Shown here: positions 1 through 5,601 of the stretch, piece by piece
How the letters are laid out: every line of letters begins with the position of its first letter
How positions within the stretch are numbered: position 1 is the stretch's first letter
Source: Candidatus Rhabdochlamydia sp.
GTDB lineage: Bacteria; Chlamydiota; Chlamydiia; Chlamydiales; Rhabdochlamydiaceae
Assembly (NCBI GenBank): GCA_030043815.1
Contig: JASHWX010000035.1
Coordinates: 1 to 9,160, forward strand
DNA length: 9,160 nt
Reading direction: 5' to 3'
Notes under the pieces: model-generated
What the model saw: the letters and a program-made list of their open reading frames with translations, nothing else
What the model was told of the DNA's origin: nothing
Databases searched by the model: none
Made by a program: the position numbers and the translations under genes

Positions 1-83
1 TTCCCCGCAAGCCCTTCGGGAATCCGATAATCGAGCGATTTGTCGAGCGCATCGTCTAAGATGACTTCTGCAATAATCTGCAT
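1..83 (-). CDS. priA: Probable primosomal protein N' (PriA helicase), N-terminal fragment
   Basis: Only the first 27 codons lie in the window; the gene continues past the left edge. The ATG at 83-81 opens a frame that differs from the upstream gene and overlaps its last 28 bases. The peptide starts MQIIAEVILDDALDKSLDYR and continues IPEGLAG. This resembles the start of PriA 3' DNA-binding domains, where a short beta strand is followed by 'LD..FDY.vPe.l..G'. PriA is a superfamily 2 DNA helicase that reloads the replisome at collapsed forks. The overlap suggests translational coupling to the preceding gene and membership of the same operon. There is no separate strong Shine-Dalgarno site, which fits coupling. 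The call rests on a short N-terminal motif only, so it is moderately sure. The helicase motifs and zinc-binding cysteines would have to appear to the left. Confidence 0.6.
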   Translation of the reverse strand, partial: MQIIAEVILDDALDKSLDYRIPEGLAG

Positions 84-718
84 AAGGTTTTCCAAAGAGA
101 GGCCTTCTCATCAGTATCTTGATAAGCCTGAGCAGGAGAGAGGATAACGAAAGGATAGGATTTGTAAAAACGCATCAATTCTGGAAATTGTTGCACGCCC
201 GCAGAAGCGATGATCAACTTGTACGCATCTTTTTCCAAAACCACCTTCTCAGCTTTGAGGATTTTCGCTTTTGCCAGATGCTGATCGATTGCTCTGGCAA
301 GCCCCTTTAAAAACTCGAGTGTCTCGCCATCAGAATCGCATGCGAGAAGCAAGACCTCAGCATCAGGGGCCTTTTCCTTCCAAGCGCTTGCAATTCTCTT
401 TGCTTCTGCATCATCCGGCACGTGGTCGGTAAGTTTGATTGCAGGTGCAACTTTTTGCAGCAGTTGTTTCATTGTCGATGAAGGAGGCGCCGCCGGTTTT
501 TCAACAGCTGCCTGCATTGGGGGAGGAGCAGGAGGAGGAGCCGGTACCTTTTCTTCCTTTTTTTGCACAGGGGACACCCACTTTGCTGTCGCAGACTCCG
601 GTTTCGATTCCAATTTCACCTTGAAGAAAGCATGCTCTTCCGCTGTTCCCAAGAATGTTTGTTTGGGCAGCAGCGGATCTTTGAGATAGGCAAGTGTGTC
701 TTTGATCAGGTCCTGCAT
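56..718 (-). CDS. Uncharacterised protein with Pro/Ala linker and a possible degenerate UDG-fold / Pol III psi-like domain
   Basis: The protein has 220 residues in three parts. Residues 1-35 form a short predicted helix plus strand (begins MQDLIKDTLAYLKD). Residues 50-82 are a Pro/Ala/Lys/Glu linker with runs of prolines. Residues 83-220 look like an alpha/beta domain with strands near 121-127 (EVLLLAC), 166-173 (YKLIIASA) and 188-194 (YPFVILS). An N-terminal helix, a Pro/Ala linker and then an alpha/beta core is the layout of many family-4 uracil-DNA glycosylases. The end, 'SPAQAY...DEKASLWKTLC' (194-213), recalls the 'HPs.ll..p..K...W..l' ending of that fold and the end of Pol III psi (HolD). 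The catalytic GEaPG motif and the Fe-S cysteines are absent, so a non-catalytic psi-like role is more likely than glycosylase activity. It starts 13 bp inside the upstream gene and overlaps priA. The gene is surely real; its function is inferred and unproven. Confidence 0.85.
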   Translation of the reverse strand: MQDLIKDTLAYLKDPLLPKQTFLGTAEEHAFFKVKLESKPESATAKWVSPVQKKEEKVPAPPPAPPPMQAAVEKPAAPPSSTMKQLLQKVAPAIKLTDHVPDDAEAKRIASAWKEKAPDAEVLLLACDSDGETLEFLKGLARAIDQHLAKAKILKAEKVVLEKDAYKLIIASAGVQQFPELMRFYKSYPFVILSPAQAYQDTDEKASLWKTLCRLLQKSS

Positions 719-1290
719 GTTTCAGCTAACAGTAATTTGAATTCAGAGATTTGGGAAAAAAAACCGCGTTGATGATACTGATCGCACATTTTTTCTCCCA
801 GGCTTTCCATGCTCCCTCGATGGATTTTTTTCAGCAGCCCCACAAGATAACCTCTCTGCATGACTGCATCGATCTCTTGACGGTTCTTGAGAAGAAAAAA
901 CATCAAATTTTCATTGTCTTTGCAGGCTTTGATCAGGGGCTCTAGTGCTGAAACTAATGTCTTCAATGAGCGTCCGAGTCCATGCTTCTTCTTCGCAAGG
1001 ACAACTATCTTTTGAGAAAATGCCCGCTCAAAGCGGTTCACCGACCGTAAATGCTCTGGGAAACTGCCAGGCAGCAATAGGGCATGCTCATGGGCTTTAT
1101 TGAGAAAACCCACCGAACATGCCCAATCATACGGAAAAAATCGAGGATGGGATGATAGCACAGCCTCCCAGCGCATCCCTTTGCGATGCGCTTGATGAGC
1201 TTCCAGCAGTTCCGAAATCAAGAATTGCAATAGCAGACCGCGGTTCTGTTTCTCTGCAATTGCCTGCGGCGAGAAGAGGGTCAAGTCCAT
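706..1290 (-). CDS. Conserved-looking helical protein of unknown function
   Basis: I do not recognise this 194-residue protein. It appears almost entirely alpha-helical, soluble and basic, with no signal peptide, membrane segment or catalytic motif that I can identify. The start at 1290 (MDLTLFSPQ) is preferred over an in-frame ATG 33 bp upstream. A clear GAGGAG Shine-Dalgarno site sits six bases before it, and that site would lie inside the coding region if the longer start were used. The C-terminus carries a 'DQYHQRGFFSQISEF' stretch that looks like a conserved motif rather than random sequence. The stop codon falls inside the next gene (13-bp overlap). That gene lacks a strong ribosome binding site of its own, so the two are probably translationally coupled, and priA follows. 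A link to DNA replication or repair is only guilt by association. Confidence 0.85.
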   Translation of the reverse strand: MDLTLFSPQAIAEKQNRGLLLQFLISELLEAHQAHRKGMRWEAVLSSHPRFFPYDWACSVGFLNKAHEHALLLPGSFPEHLRSVNRFERAFSQKIVVLAKKKHGLGRSLKTLVSALEPLIKACKDNENLMFFLLKNRQEIDAVMQRGYLVGLLKKIHRGSMESLGEKMCDQYHQRGFFSQISEFKLLLAETCRT

Positions 1291-1313
1291 TCTATTCTCC
1301 TCATTTTTTGCGC

Positions 1314-1342
1314 AGTATGTCAAAAGAAAAAATGAATGACAA
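1314..1342 (-). promoter_or_regulatory. Candidate sigma-70-type promoter for the three-gene minus-strand operon ending in priA
   Basis: Reading leftwards, a -35 box TTGTCA (1342-1337, five of six consensus bases) is followed after exactly 17 bp by a -10 box CATACT (1319-1314, four of six). The predicted start of transcription near 1307 would leave a leader of about 17 bases containing the GAGGAG ribosome binding site of the gene starting at 1290. The geometry is good, but the evidence is sequence match only. Confidence 0.45.
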
Positions 1343-1374
1343 TATCGAATTTTTTGAATAAGCCATACGAAAAT

Positions 1375-2463
1375 CTACTGATACGCGATGTTCCAGTAGG
1401 GATGCGTCAGGTCCTTCTCATATTGCCCTGTCGTTTCATCGTAAATTCGAGCAGGGGCGAGGTTGTCTCCGTAGCGCAGCTGAAGGTATTTCTCGATGTT
1501 ATTGGGGACGGGGACGGTGATCCCGTCGAAGTCGGCGGATTTGAGCGGGAAGATGACATCGTAGGGCGTGGGGACTAAATACTTTTGCTCGCTCTTCTTC
1601 CAAGATGCTGTCATGAACATGTTGTCGATGTTGGTATTGATATACGTGATGAGGCGCGTTTCAGGATCGGCTTGGAAGTGGTAAATGTCGATGTAAGTGC
1701 GCGTTTTTCGAATGTAGACTTTGAGGTAGGTCTCTGGAAGGCGGCGGTTCGACCAATCTTCAACAATGTATTTTTCTGGATCAAGAGCGCTTAAGATCCG
1801 CTTGACGTTGGCAAAGTCGGGCTGAAGGATCGCGATGTCGATATCGATATCCCAGGGAATTGCCCCGCCGTAACGGTAAGCTCCAAGGCATGTGCCGCAA
1901 TCGACCCAAAAGGGAATGCTGTTGTTTTCGAGCAGCTCGCAAATGTCATGCAACCCTTCTTTTGCATCGGCGAGGTTGTTTTCGTCGCCAGGGCGTCGTG
2001 TGCATCCGAGCGGAGTGATTTTTTCGACGATTTCTTTTCTGATGTGAAGGCCGAGAGATTGATAGAATGATTCGTTCGATTTGACCACGGGAGTTTGCTC
2101 TGCTTGGGCGATCTGATCATGCCGCTCGCGCACATCATGCGATAAGTAGCTCAAACCTTTTAACGTGGTTCCGACCACAAAACTGAGCGGCAGAGCGATA
2201 ATAGATCCGGCGGTCTTTACCATCAGATGTTGATTGTAATCAAATCGTTGTTGGAATTCATAGGATAGCTCGGGATCCTCTTGGGGAAGGGCAATTCGGC
2301 CCGCAAAGACGTATTGAAAAGGAGCTAAAACGAGATTGCCCGCGTATTCCAATCCATGAGCATCTTGCGCGGCGGTGTTCAAAAAGATGTTGCCTGTAAT
2401 GAGGTGGTAACAAGTAACGAGGGGCATGAAATGATAAATGAGAAGATCGATCAATTTATCCAT
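1375..2463 (-). CDS. LicD-family phosphotransferase with hydrophobic N-terminal extension
   Basis: The protein has 362 residues. Residues 165-345 form a LicD domain of the nucleotidyltransferase fold. It shows 'WVDCGTCLGAYRYGGAIPWD' (186-205), the Asp triad D205/D207/D209 in 'WDIDIDI', a further acidic strand around D259 ('TYIDIYHF'), and the family's C-terminal 'NNIEKYLQLRYGDN' (321-334). LicD enzymes transfer phosphocholine or similar phospho-substituents to surface glycans, and fukutin is a eukaryotic relative. The usual 'WDDDID' reads 'WDIDID' here, but the Asp-hydrophobic-Asp pair of the fold is kept. Residues 1-110 are extra and hydrophobic in two places (about 5-57 and 82-108), which suggests membrane association on the cytoplasmic side. 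The substrate is unknown. I know of no LicD gene in Chlamydiaceae, so this may be a lineage-specific envelope or glycan modifier. An in-frame TGA upstream fixes the start near 2463, although the nearest AAGGAG is about 15 bases away. Confidence 0.88.
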   Translation of the reverse strand: MDKLIDLLIYHFMPLVTCYHLITGNIFLNTAAQDAHGLEYAGNLVLAPFQYVFAGRIALPQEDPELSYEFQQRFDYNQHLMVKTAGSIIALPLSFVVGTTLKGLSYLSHDVRERHDQIAQAEQTPVVKSNESFYQSLGLHIRKEIVEKITPLGCTRRPGDENNLADAKEGLHDICELLENNSIPFWVDCGTCLGAYRYGGAIPWDIDIDIAILQPDFANVKRILSALDPEKYIVEDWSNRRLPETYLKVYIRKTRTYIDIYHFQADPETRLITYINTNIDNMFMTASWKKSEQKYLVPTPYDVIFPLKSADFDGITVPVPNNIEKYLQLRYGDNLAPARIYDETTGQYEKDLTHPYWNIAYQ

Positions 2464-2472
2464 TAATTTTCA

Positions 2473-2501
2473 GTTATGCTCCTTGTAGCTTTTGACGTCA
2501 A
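2473..2501 (-). promoter_or_regulatory. Candidate promoter of the licD-like gene
   Basis: On the minus strand TTGACG (2501-2496) and CATAAC (2478-2473) are separated by 17 bp. Transcription would begin about 3 bases before the ATG at 2463, giving a nearly leaderless message, and the AAGGAG at 2484-2479 would lie in the promoter spacer rather than act as a ribosome binding site. If the AAGGAG is used for translation, the real promoter lies further upstream, inside the neighbouring gene. The evidence is weak. Confidence 0.25.
2492..2501. promoter_or_regulatory. Perfect 10-bp palindrome between divergent genes
   Basis: TTGACGTCAA is its own reverse complement and sits in the middle of the 54-bp gap between the divergent licD-like gene and the secreted-protein gene. 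It places a TTGACG box facing each way, so it could be a shared -35 region or an operator half-pair. A single 10-bp palindrome can arise by chance, so this is only a candidate site. Confidence 0.25.
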
Positions 2502-2517
2502 TTGCTAAGGTGCGAAT

Positions 2518-3192
2518 ATGATCATTTTAGGCTTAAGTTTGATTTTGGCAGCAGGGCAACCTGAGCTCATTTGCGAAAAGAAATGGGGCGAGATGACTGT
2601 CGAAGGGATCCAGCTCAAGCGCTATCGGCTTAAGGCAGAGAATTTTCCACCCGGAGAAAAATTTCAGCTGATCATCAAGAGTTTCGACGGCTTCCAAATG
2701 GAAACATATGACTATCTCTGCAATAAAAAAGGGCATCTGATTTTGCAGCCTGGAGAAGATGTCGAGGGGGATATCTATGCCGTCTGTCCTGCAGCGAAAG
2801 GAGAGAGATTGACATTTATCATGCACTCAAAAGAGAAAGACGTCGAGACCGACATCATCCCATTTCCTTTAGAGATGAAGTCAAAAAAAGGGGTGAAGCT
2901 TCAGCTCGAGCTCAAGGGATCTAAAGGAGAAAAATTCTCATTATTTGCAACGGGGTTAGAACCTAAAGAGGAAGTCGCGCTCTTTTATGAGTATAACGAT
3001 CTAAAACTTCCAATAGACGCGGAAGTGACACAACTGGGAGATATCGCCGTTTCAATCGACTTCCCCTCCGATGGTTCGGGCGGGGAAGCAAAACTGGTCC
3101 TCAAGAGAAAGTCGGAACAGATCGTCTTTCCGTTCCAATGGGGAAGCGCGGCCAATGCGGTGATCGGCGCGCTTTGTCTAGAAATTAGGTAG
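2518..3192 (+). CDS. Putative secreted protein with two similar beta-rich halves
   Basis: I do not recognise this 224-residue protein. Its first 13 residues (MIILGLSLILAAG) are strongly hydrophobic, like a short signal peptide, but lack the usual basic residue. The rest is lysine/glutamate-rich with alternating strand-like patterns. Residues about 36-118 and 128-208 seem to be two copies of one fold. Each has a 'PGEKF'- or 'PKEEV'-like turn, a 'YDYL' or 'YEYN' strand, a Gly-rich loop, and a closing hydrophobic-Pro-Phe strand (IIPFP at 113-117, IVFPF at 202-206). Cysteines are at 19, 68, 90 and 220, so disulfides are possible after export. An in-frame TAA just upstream excludes a longer start, and a weak AAGG lies 7-8 bases before the ATG. 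It diverges from the licD-like gene, and its end overlaps the convergent small ORF by 8 bp. Periplasmic or envelope localisation is inferred. Confidence 0.8.
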   Translation: MIILGLSLILAAGQPELICEKKWGEMTVEGIQLKRYRLKAENFPPGEKFQLIIKSFDGFQMETYDYLCNKKGHLILQPGEDVEGDIYAVCPAAKGERLTFIMHSKEKDVETDIIPFPLEMKSKKGVKLQLELKGSKGEKFSLFATGLEPKEEVALFYEYNDLKLPIDAEVTQLGDIAVSIDFPSDGSGGEAKLVLKRKSEQIVFPFQWGSAANAVIGALCLEIR

Positions 3193-3391
3193 AACTTTTG
3201 TAATCCGGCAATGTGGAAGCTGAATGGGAAAGGCGTTGTGAAACCACTTGAGTGATTGAGGCATAGCGATCGGGTGCCCCTTCATTGTTATAACCTGTTC
3301 GGATACTGACCATTCGTCTAACGTAATTAGTTCTCCAATTCTCCTGTGGAATTGCGGCTGGTGCACTATTTTTGCGTTCAATTGCGCTCAT
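3185..3391 (-). CDS. Small basic protein of 68 residues, unknown function
   Basis: This short ORF is supported mainly by its translation signals. AAAAAAGGAG ends five bases before the ATG at 3391, one of the best ribosome binding sites in the window. An AT-rich promoter-like region lies immediately upstream. The product (start MSAIERKNSAPAAIP) is Arg/Ser/Asn/Thr-rich and mildly basic, with seven arginines. It has no signal peptide, membrane segment or cysteine. I recognise no family. It lies 51 bp downstream of ftsY on the same strand and overlaps the end of the convergent secreted-protein gene by 8 bp. A second minus-strand frame over almost the same stretch (3381-3178, TTG start) is also open, so coding frame cannot be decided from openness alone. 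It could also be the remnant of a longer gene. Confidence 0.5.
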   Translation of the reverse strand: MSAIERKNSAPAAIPQENWRTNYVRRMVSIRTGYNNEGAPDRYASITQVVSQRLSHSASTLPDYKSST

Positions 3392-3413
3392 AATTACTCC
3401 TTTTTTATAATTA

Positions 3414-3442
3414 ATTATACTAAAACATTGCTTTAATTTCTA
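3414..3442 (-). promoter_or_regulatory. Candidate promoter of the 68-codon ORF
   Basis: A perfect TATAAT (3419-3414 on the minus strand) is preceded after 17 bp by TAGAAA (3442-3437, four of six bases of the -35 consensus). Transcription would begin near 3407, just before the AAGGAG ribosome binding site. This would let the small gene be transcribed independently of ftsY. The surroundings are very AT-rich, so chance matches are more likely here than elsewhere. Confidence 0.4.
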
Positions 3443-4378
3443 TTAAATTTCAGAACCGAATAAAGAATCCGCATAGGCTTCAGGATCAAAGACATCCATA
3501 TCATCAGCAGTCTCGCCGGTGCCGACATAGCGGACGGGGATGCCGAGCTGTTCGTAAATGGAGAGGACGATGCCTCCCTTGGCTGAGCCGTCGAGCTTGG
3601 CCAAGATGATCCCATTAAGGGGGGTGGCTTCATTGAAGACTTTTGCCTGGTCGATGGCGTTTTGACCTGTGGTGGCATCGAGGACGAGCAGTGTTTCATG
3701 GGGTGCTTCGGGAATGACTTTACTTAAAACGCGGCGCACTTTTTCAAGTTCTTTCATCAGGTCGGTTTTATTTTGCAAACGCCCTGCGGTGTCGATCAAG
3801 ACGACGTCGATGCCGCGGGCTTTGGCGGCGGTAAGGGCATCGAAGGCAACCGCGGATGGGTCCGAGCCAGGCTTTGATTTGACAACGTCGAGATGCAAAC
3901 GCTCTGCCCAAGTCGCGAGTTGTTCGATGGCCGCGGCGCGGAATGTATCGCCTGCGGCGAGCAGGACTTTTTTCCCTTCTTTTTGAAAGCGTTTGGCCAA
4001 TTTTGCGATCGAGGTGGTCTTGCCGCTGCCGTTGACGCCGACGATCAGAATGACAAGCGGGTCGCCGGCTTTTGGGGATTTGGGTTCGAATGATCGGCCG
4101 GAAGAGAGGATTTCGAGCGTTTTTTCGTGAAAGATCTTAAGAATTTCCTGCATGTCATTGGTCGGTTTTGTGCGCAGGCGGGAGCGGAGATGGTCGACAA
4201 AGGAGCTGGCGCATTGGGTGCCGAGGTCTGCCTCAAAAAGGATTTGCTCGAGTTGATCAAAGGTTTCTTCATTCCAAGGTTTTCCAAATAAGGCTTTGAT
4301 CCGCTGCGATAATGCAGAGCGGGTTTTGCCAAGGGCATTTTTGATCTTTTCATAGCCAGATTTTAAAAAATTAAACAT
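3443..4378 (-). CDS. ftsY: Signal recognition particle receptor FtsY
   Basis: FtsY is the membrane-associated GTPase that receives SRP-ribosome-nascent-chain complexes for co-translational insertion. The 311-residue protein shows the whole SRP GTPase set. The helical N domain covers about 1-95. The G domain has the P loop GVNGSGKTT (114-122), DTFRAAA (144-150), DTAGR (196-200), LVLDATTGQNA (231-241), the G4 region AKLDGSAKGG (260-269) and the closing GTGE (287-290). It lacks the long acidic A domain of E. coli FtsY and begins with a short basic amphipathic helix (MFNFLKSGYEKIKNALGK), which would be the membrane-targeting element. The G4 motif has Ala where Thr is most common (TKLD); I do not expect this to abolish function. 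AAAGGA lies just two bases before the ATG, which is a short spacing. The gene diverges from sucC across 62 bp, an arrangement I recall from Chlamydiaceae as well. Confidence 0.98.
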   Translation of the reverse strand: MFNFLKSGYEKIKNALGKTRSALSQRIKALFGKPWNEETFDQLEQILFEADLGTQCASSFVDHLRSRLRTKPTNDMQEILKIFHEKTLEILSSGRSFEPKSPKAGDPLVILIVGVNGSGKTTSIAKLAKRFQKEGKKVLLAAGDTFRAAAIEQLATWAERLHLDVVKSKPGSDPSAVAFDALTAAKARGIDVVLIDTAGRLQNKTDLMKELEKVRRVLSKVIPEAPHETLLVLDATTGQNAIDQAKVFNEATPLNGIILAKLDGSAKGGIVLSIYEQLGIPVRYVGTGETADDMDVFDPEAYADSLFGSEI

Positions 4379-4391
4379 ATTCCTTTCTTTG

Positions 4392-4420
4392 TTGATGGAA
4401 AATTCATTGTATCACATAAA
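4392..4420 (+). promoter_or_regulatory. Candidate promoter for the sucC-sucD operon
   Basis: TTGATG (4392-4397) and CATAAA (4415-4420) are separated by 17 bp, each matching four of six consensus bases. A start near 4427 would leave a leader carrying little more than the AAGGAG at 4429-4434, which sits six bases before the sucC ATG. For the divergent ftsY, a TACAAT -10-like box is visible on the minus strand at 4411-4406, but no good -35 box goes with it. The whole 62-bp gap must hold both promoters. Confidence 0.3.
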
Positions 4421-4440
4421 GAATTAAGAAGGAGAATGAA

Positions 4441-5598
4441 ATGAACATCCACGAATACGAGGCAAAAGAGATTTTAAAAAGGTATGATGTTCCAATCCCT
4501 GAGTTTGCCATTGCGACGAAAATCCACGATGTGGATGTCATCGTCAAACGGCTTAAGCTAAAAGATGCTGTCGTTAAAATCCAAGTGCATGCAGGCGGCC
4601 GTGGGAAGGCGGGAGGAGTCAAATTTGCAAAAACCCCTGATGAGATCGTCAAGGTTGCCGAGCAGCTGCTCGGCATGAAGATGGTCAACAATCAGACAGG
4701 CCCCGCAGGCGTCATTGCGCACAAGGTCCTCATTTCAAGACCGCTCGAAATCAAAAAAGAATACTATCTCGGCGCCATCATCGATCGCGACAAAGCAGAG
4801 CCCCTTCTCATCGCTTCTCCAGAAGGCGGAATGGAGATCGAAGAGGTCGCCGCCAAACATCCCGATAGAATTTTAAAGGTGCCGATCGAGCTGGATGGAA
4901 CGGTCCGGGGATTTAGGCTCGTTAGTCTCGCGAAGTTCATGGGATGGAAGGGGGAGATGGCAAAGATCGGTGCGCAGATTGCGCGCGGTGTCGCCAAGGC
5001 ATTTGTGGATACGGATGCTTCTCTTCTCGAGATCAATCCCTTAGTCGAATCCCCCGATGGGAAATTGTGGGCGCTGGATGCCAAGCTTTCGATCGATGAC
5101 AATGCTCTGTTCCGCCAGCCCGAGATCGCTTCATGGTATGATCACTCGCAGCAGACCCCAAGCGAGGTCGCGGCGAAAGAATACGATTTGGCCTACATCG
5201 CGCTTGACGGCAGCATCGGCTGCATGGTCAATGGCGCGGGACTTGCGATGGCGACGATGGACATCATCAAATATTACGGGGGCAAGCCGGCAAATTTTCT
5301 CGATGTCGGCGGCGGCGCATCGAAAGAAAAAGTGGCCGCTGGATTTAAAATCATCCTCAACGATCCCAAAGTGAAAGCAATCCTCGTCAATATTTTTGGC
5401 GGGATCATGAATTGCGCGACGCTTGCGGAAGGGATCATCCACGCTGTCAAGGAAATGGGAATCAAAGTGCCCCTTGTCGTGCGCATGGAAGGGACCAATG
5501 TCGAAGAGGGAAAGAAGTTGCTTGGGGCTTCAAAACTGCCGATCATCACCGCAGATGGGCTTTCAGAGGCAGCAAAAAAAGTCTGCGAGGTAATCTAA
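4441..5598 (+). CDS. sucC: Succinyl-CoA synthetase (ADP- or GDP-forming) beta subunit
   Basis: SucC binds the nucleotide and, with SucD, converts succinyl-CoA to succinate with formation of ATP or GTP in the TCA cycle. The 385 residues are close to the 388 of E. coli. It begins MNIHEYEAKEIL. The ATP-grasp domain contains the KIQVHAGGRGKAGGV loop near residues 47-61. The EINPLV motif starts at E197 and has N199, and LDAKLSIDDNALFRQ carries D213. These positions match those reported for E. coli as the phosphohistidine-contacting Glu197 and the Mg-binding Asn199/Asp213. The CoA-ligase domain has GSIGCMVNGAGLAM (from 257), then FLDVGGGAS, NIFGGIMNCATLAEGI and VRMEGTNVEEGK. A strong AAGAAGGAG ribosome binding site precedes the ATG by six bases. 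The next gene starts three bases after the stop. Nucleotide preference cannot be read from the sequence with confidence. Confidence 0.98.
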   Translation: MNIHEYEAKEILKRYDVPIPEFAIATKIHDVDVIVKRLKLKDAVVKIQVHAGGRGKAGGVKFAKTPDEIVKVAEQLLGMKMVNNQTGPAGVIAHKVLISRPLEIKKEYYLGAIIDRDKAEPLLIASPEGGMEIEEVAAKHPDRILKVPIELDGTVRGFRLVSLAKFMGWKGEMAKIGAQIARGVAKAFVDTDASLLEINPLVESPDGKLWALDAKLSIDDNALFRQPEIASWYDHSQQTPSEVAAKEYDLAYIALDGSIGCMVNGAGLAMATMDIIKYYGGKPANFLDVGGGASKEKVAAGFKIILNDPKVKAILVNIFGGIMNCATLAEGIIHAVKEMGIKVPLVVRMEGTNVEEGKKLLGASKLPIITADGLSEAAKKVCEVI

Positions 5599-5601
5599 TC
5601 C

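Noticed and set aside
1291..1323. Upstream in-frame ATG giving an 11-residue longer version of the helical protein
   Set aside because: The GAGGAG ribosome binding site would then be inside the coding region, and the candidate -10 box would overlap the longer start. The ATG at 1290 is far better placed.
3225..3265. Possible hairpin (CACTTGAGTG and neighbours) as a terminator between the convergent genes
   Set aside because: The stem is only about four base pairs and no T run follows, so it does not qualify as a rho-independent terminator.
3178..3381. Alternative minus-strand frame of 67 codons over the small ORF
   Set aside because: It needs a TTG start and has no ribosome binding site at a suitable distance. 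It is not listed as a gene, but is mentioned because it could be part of a frameshifted remnant.
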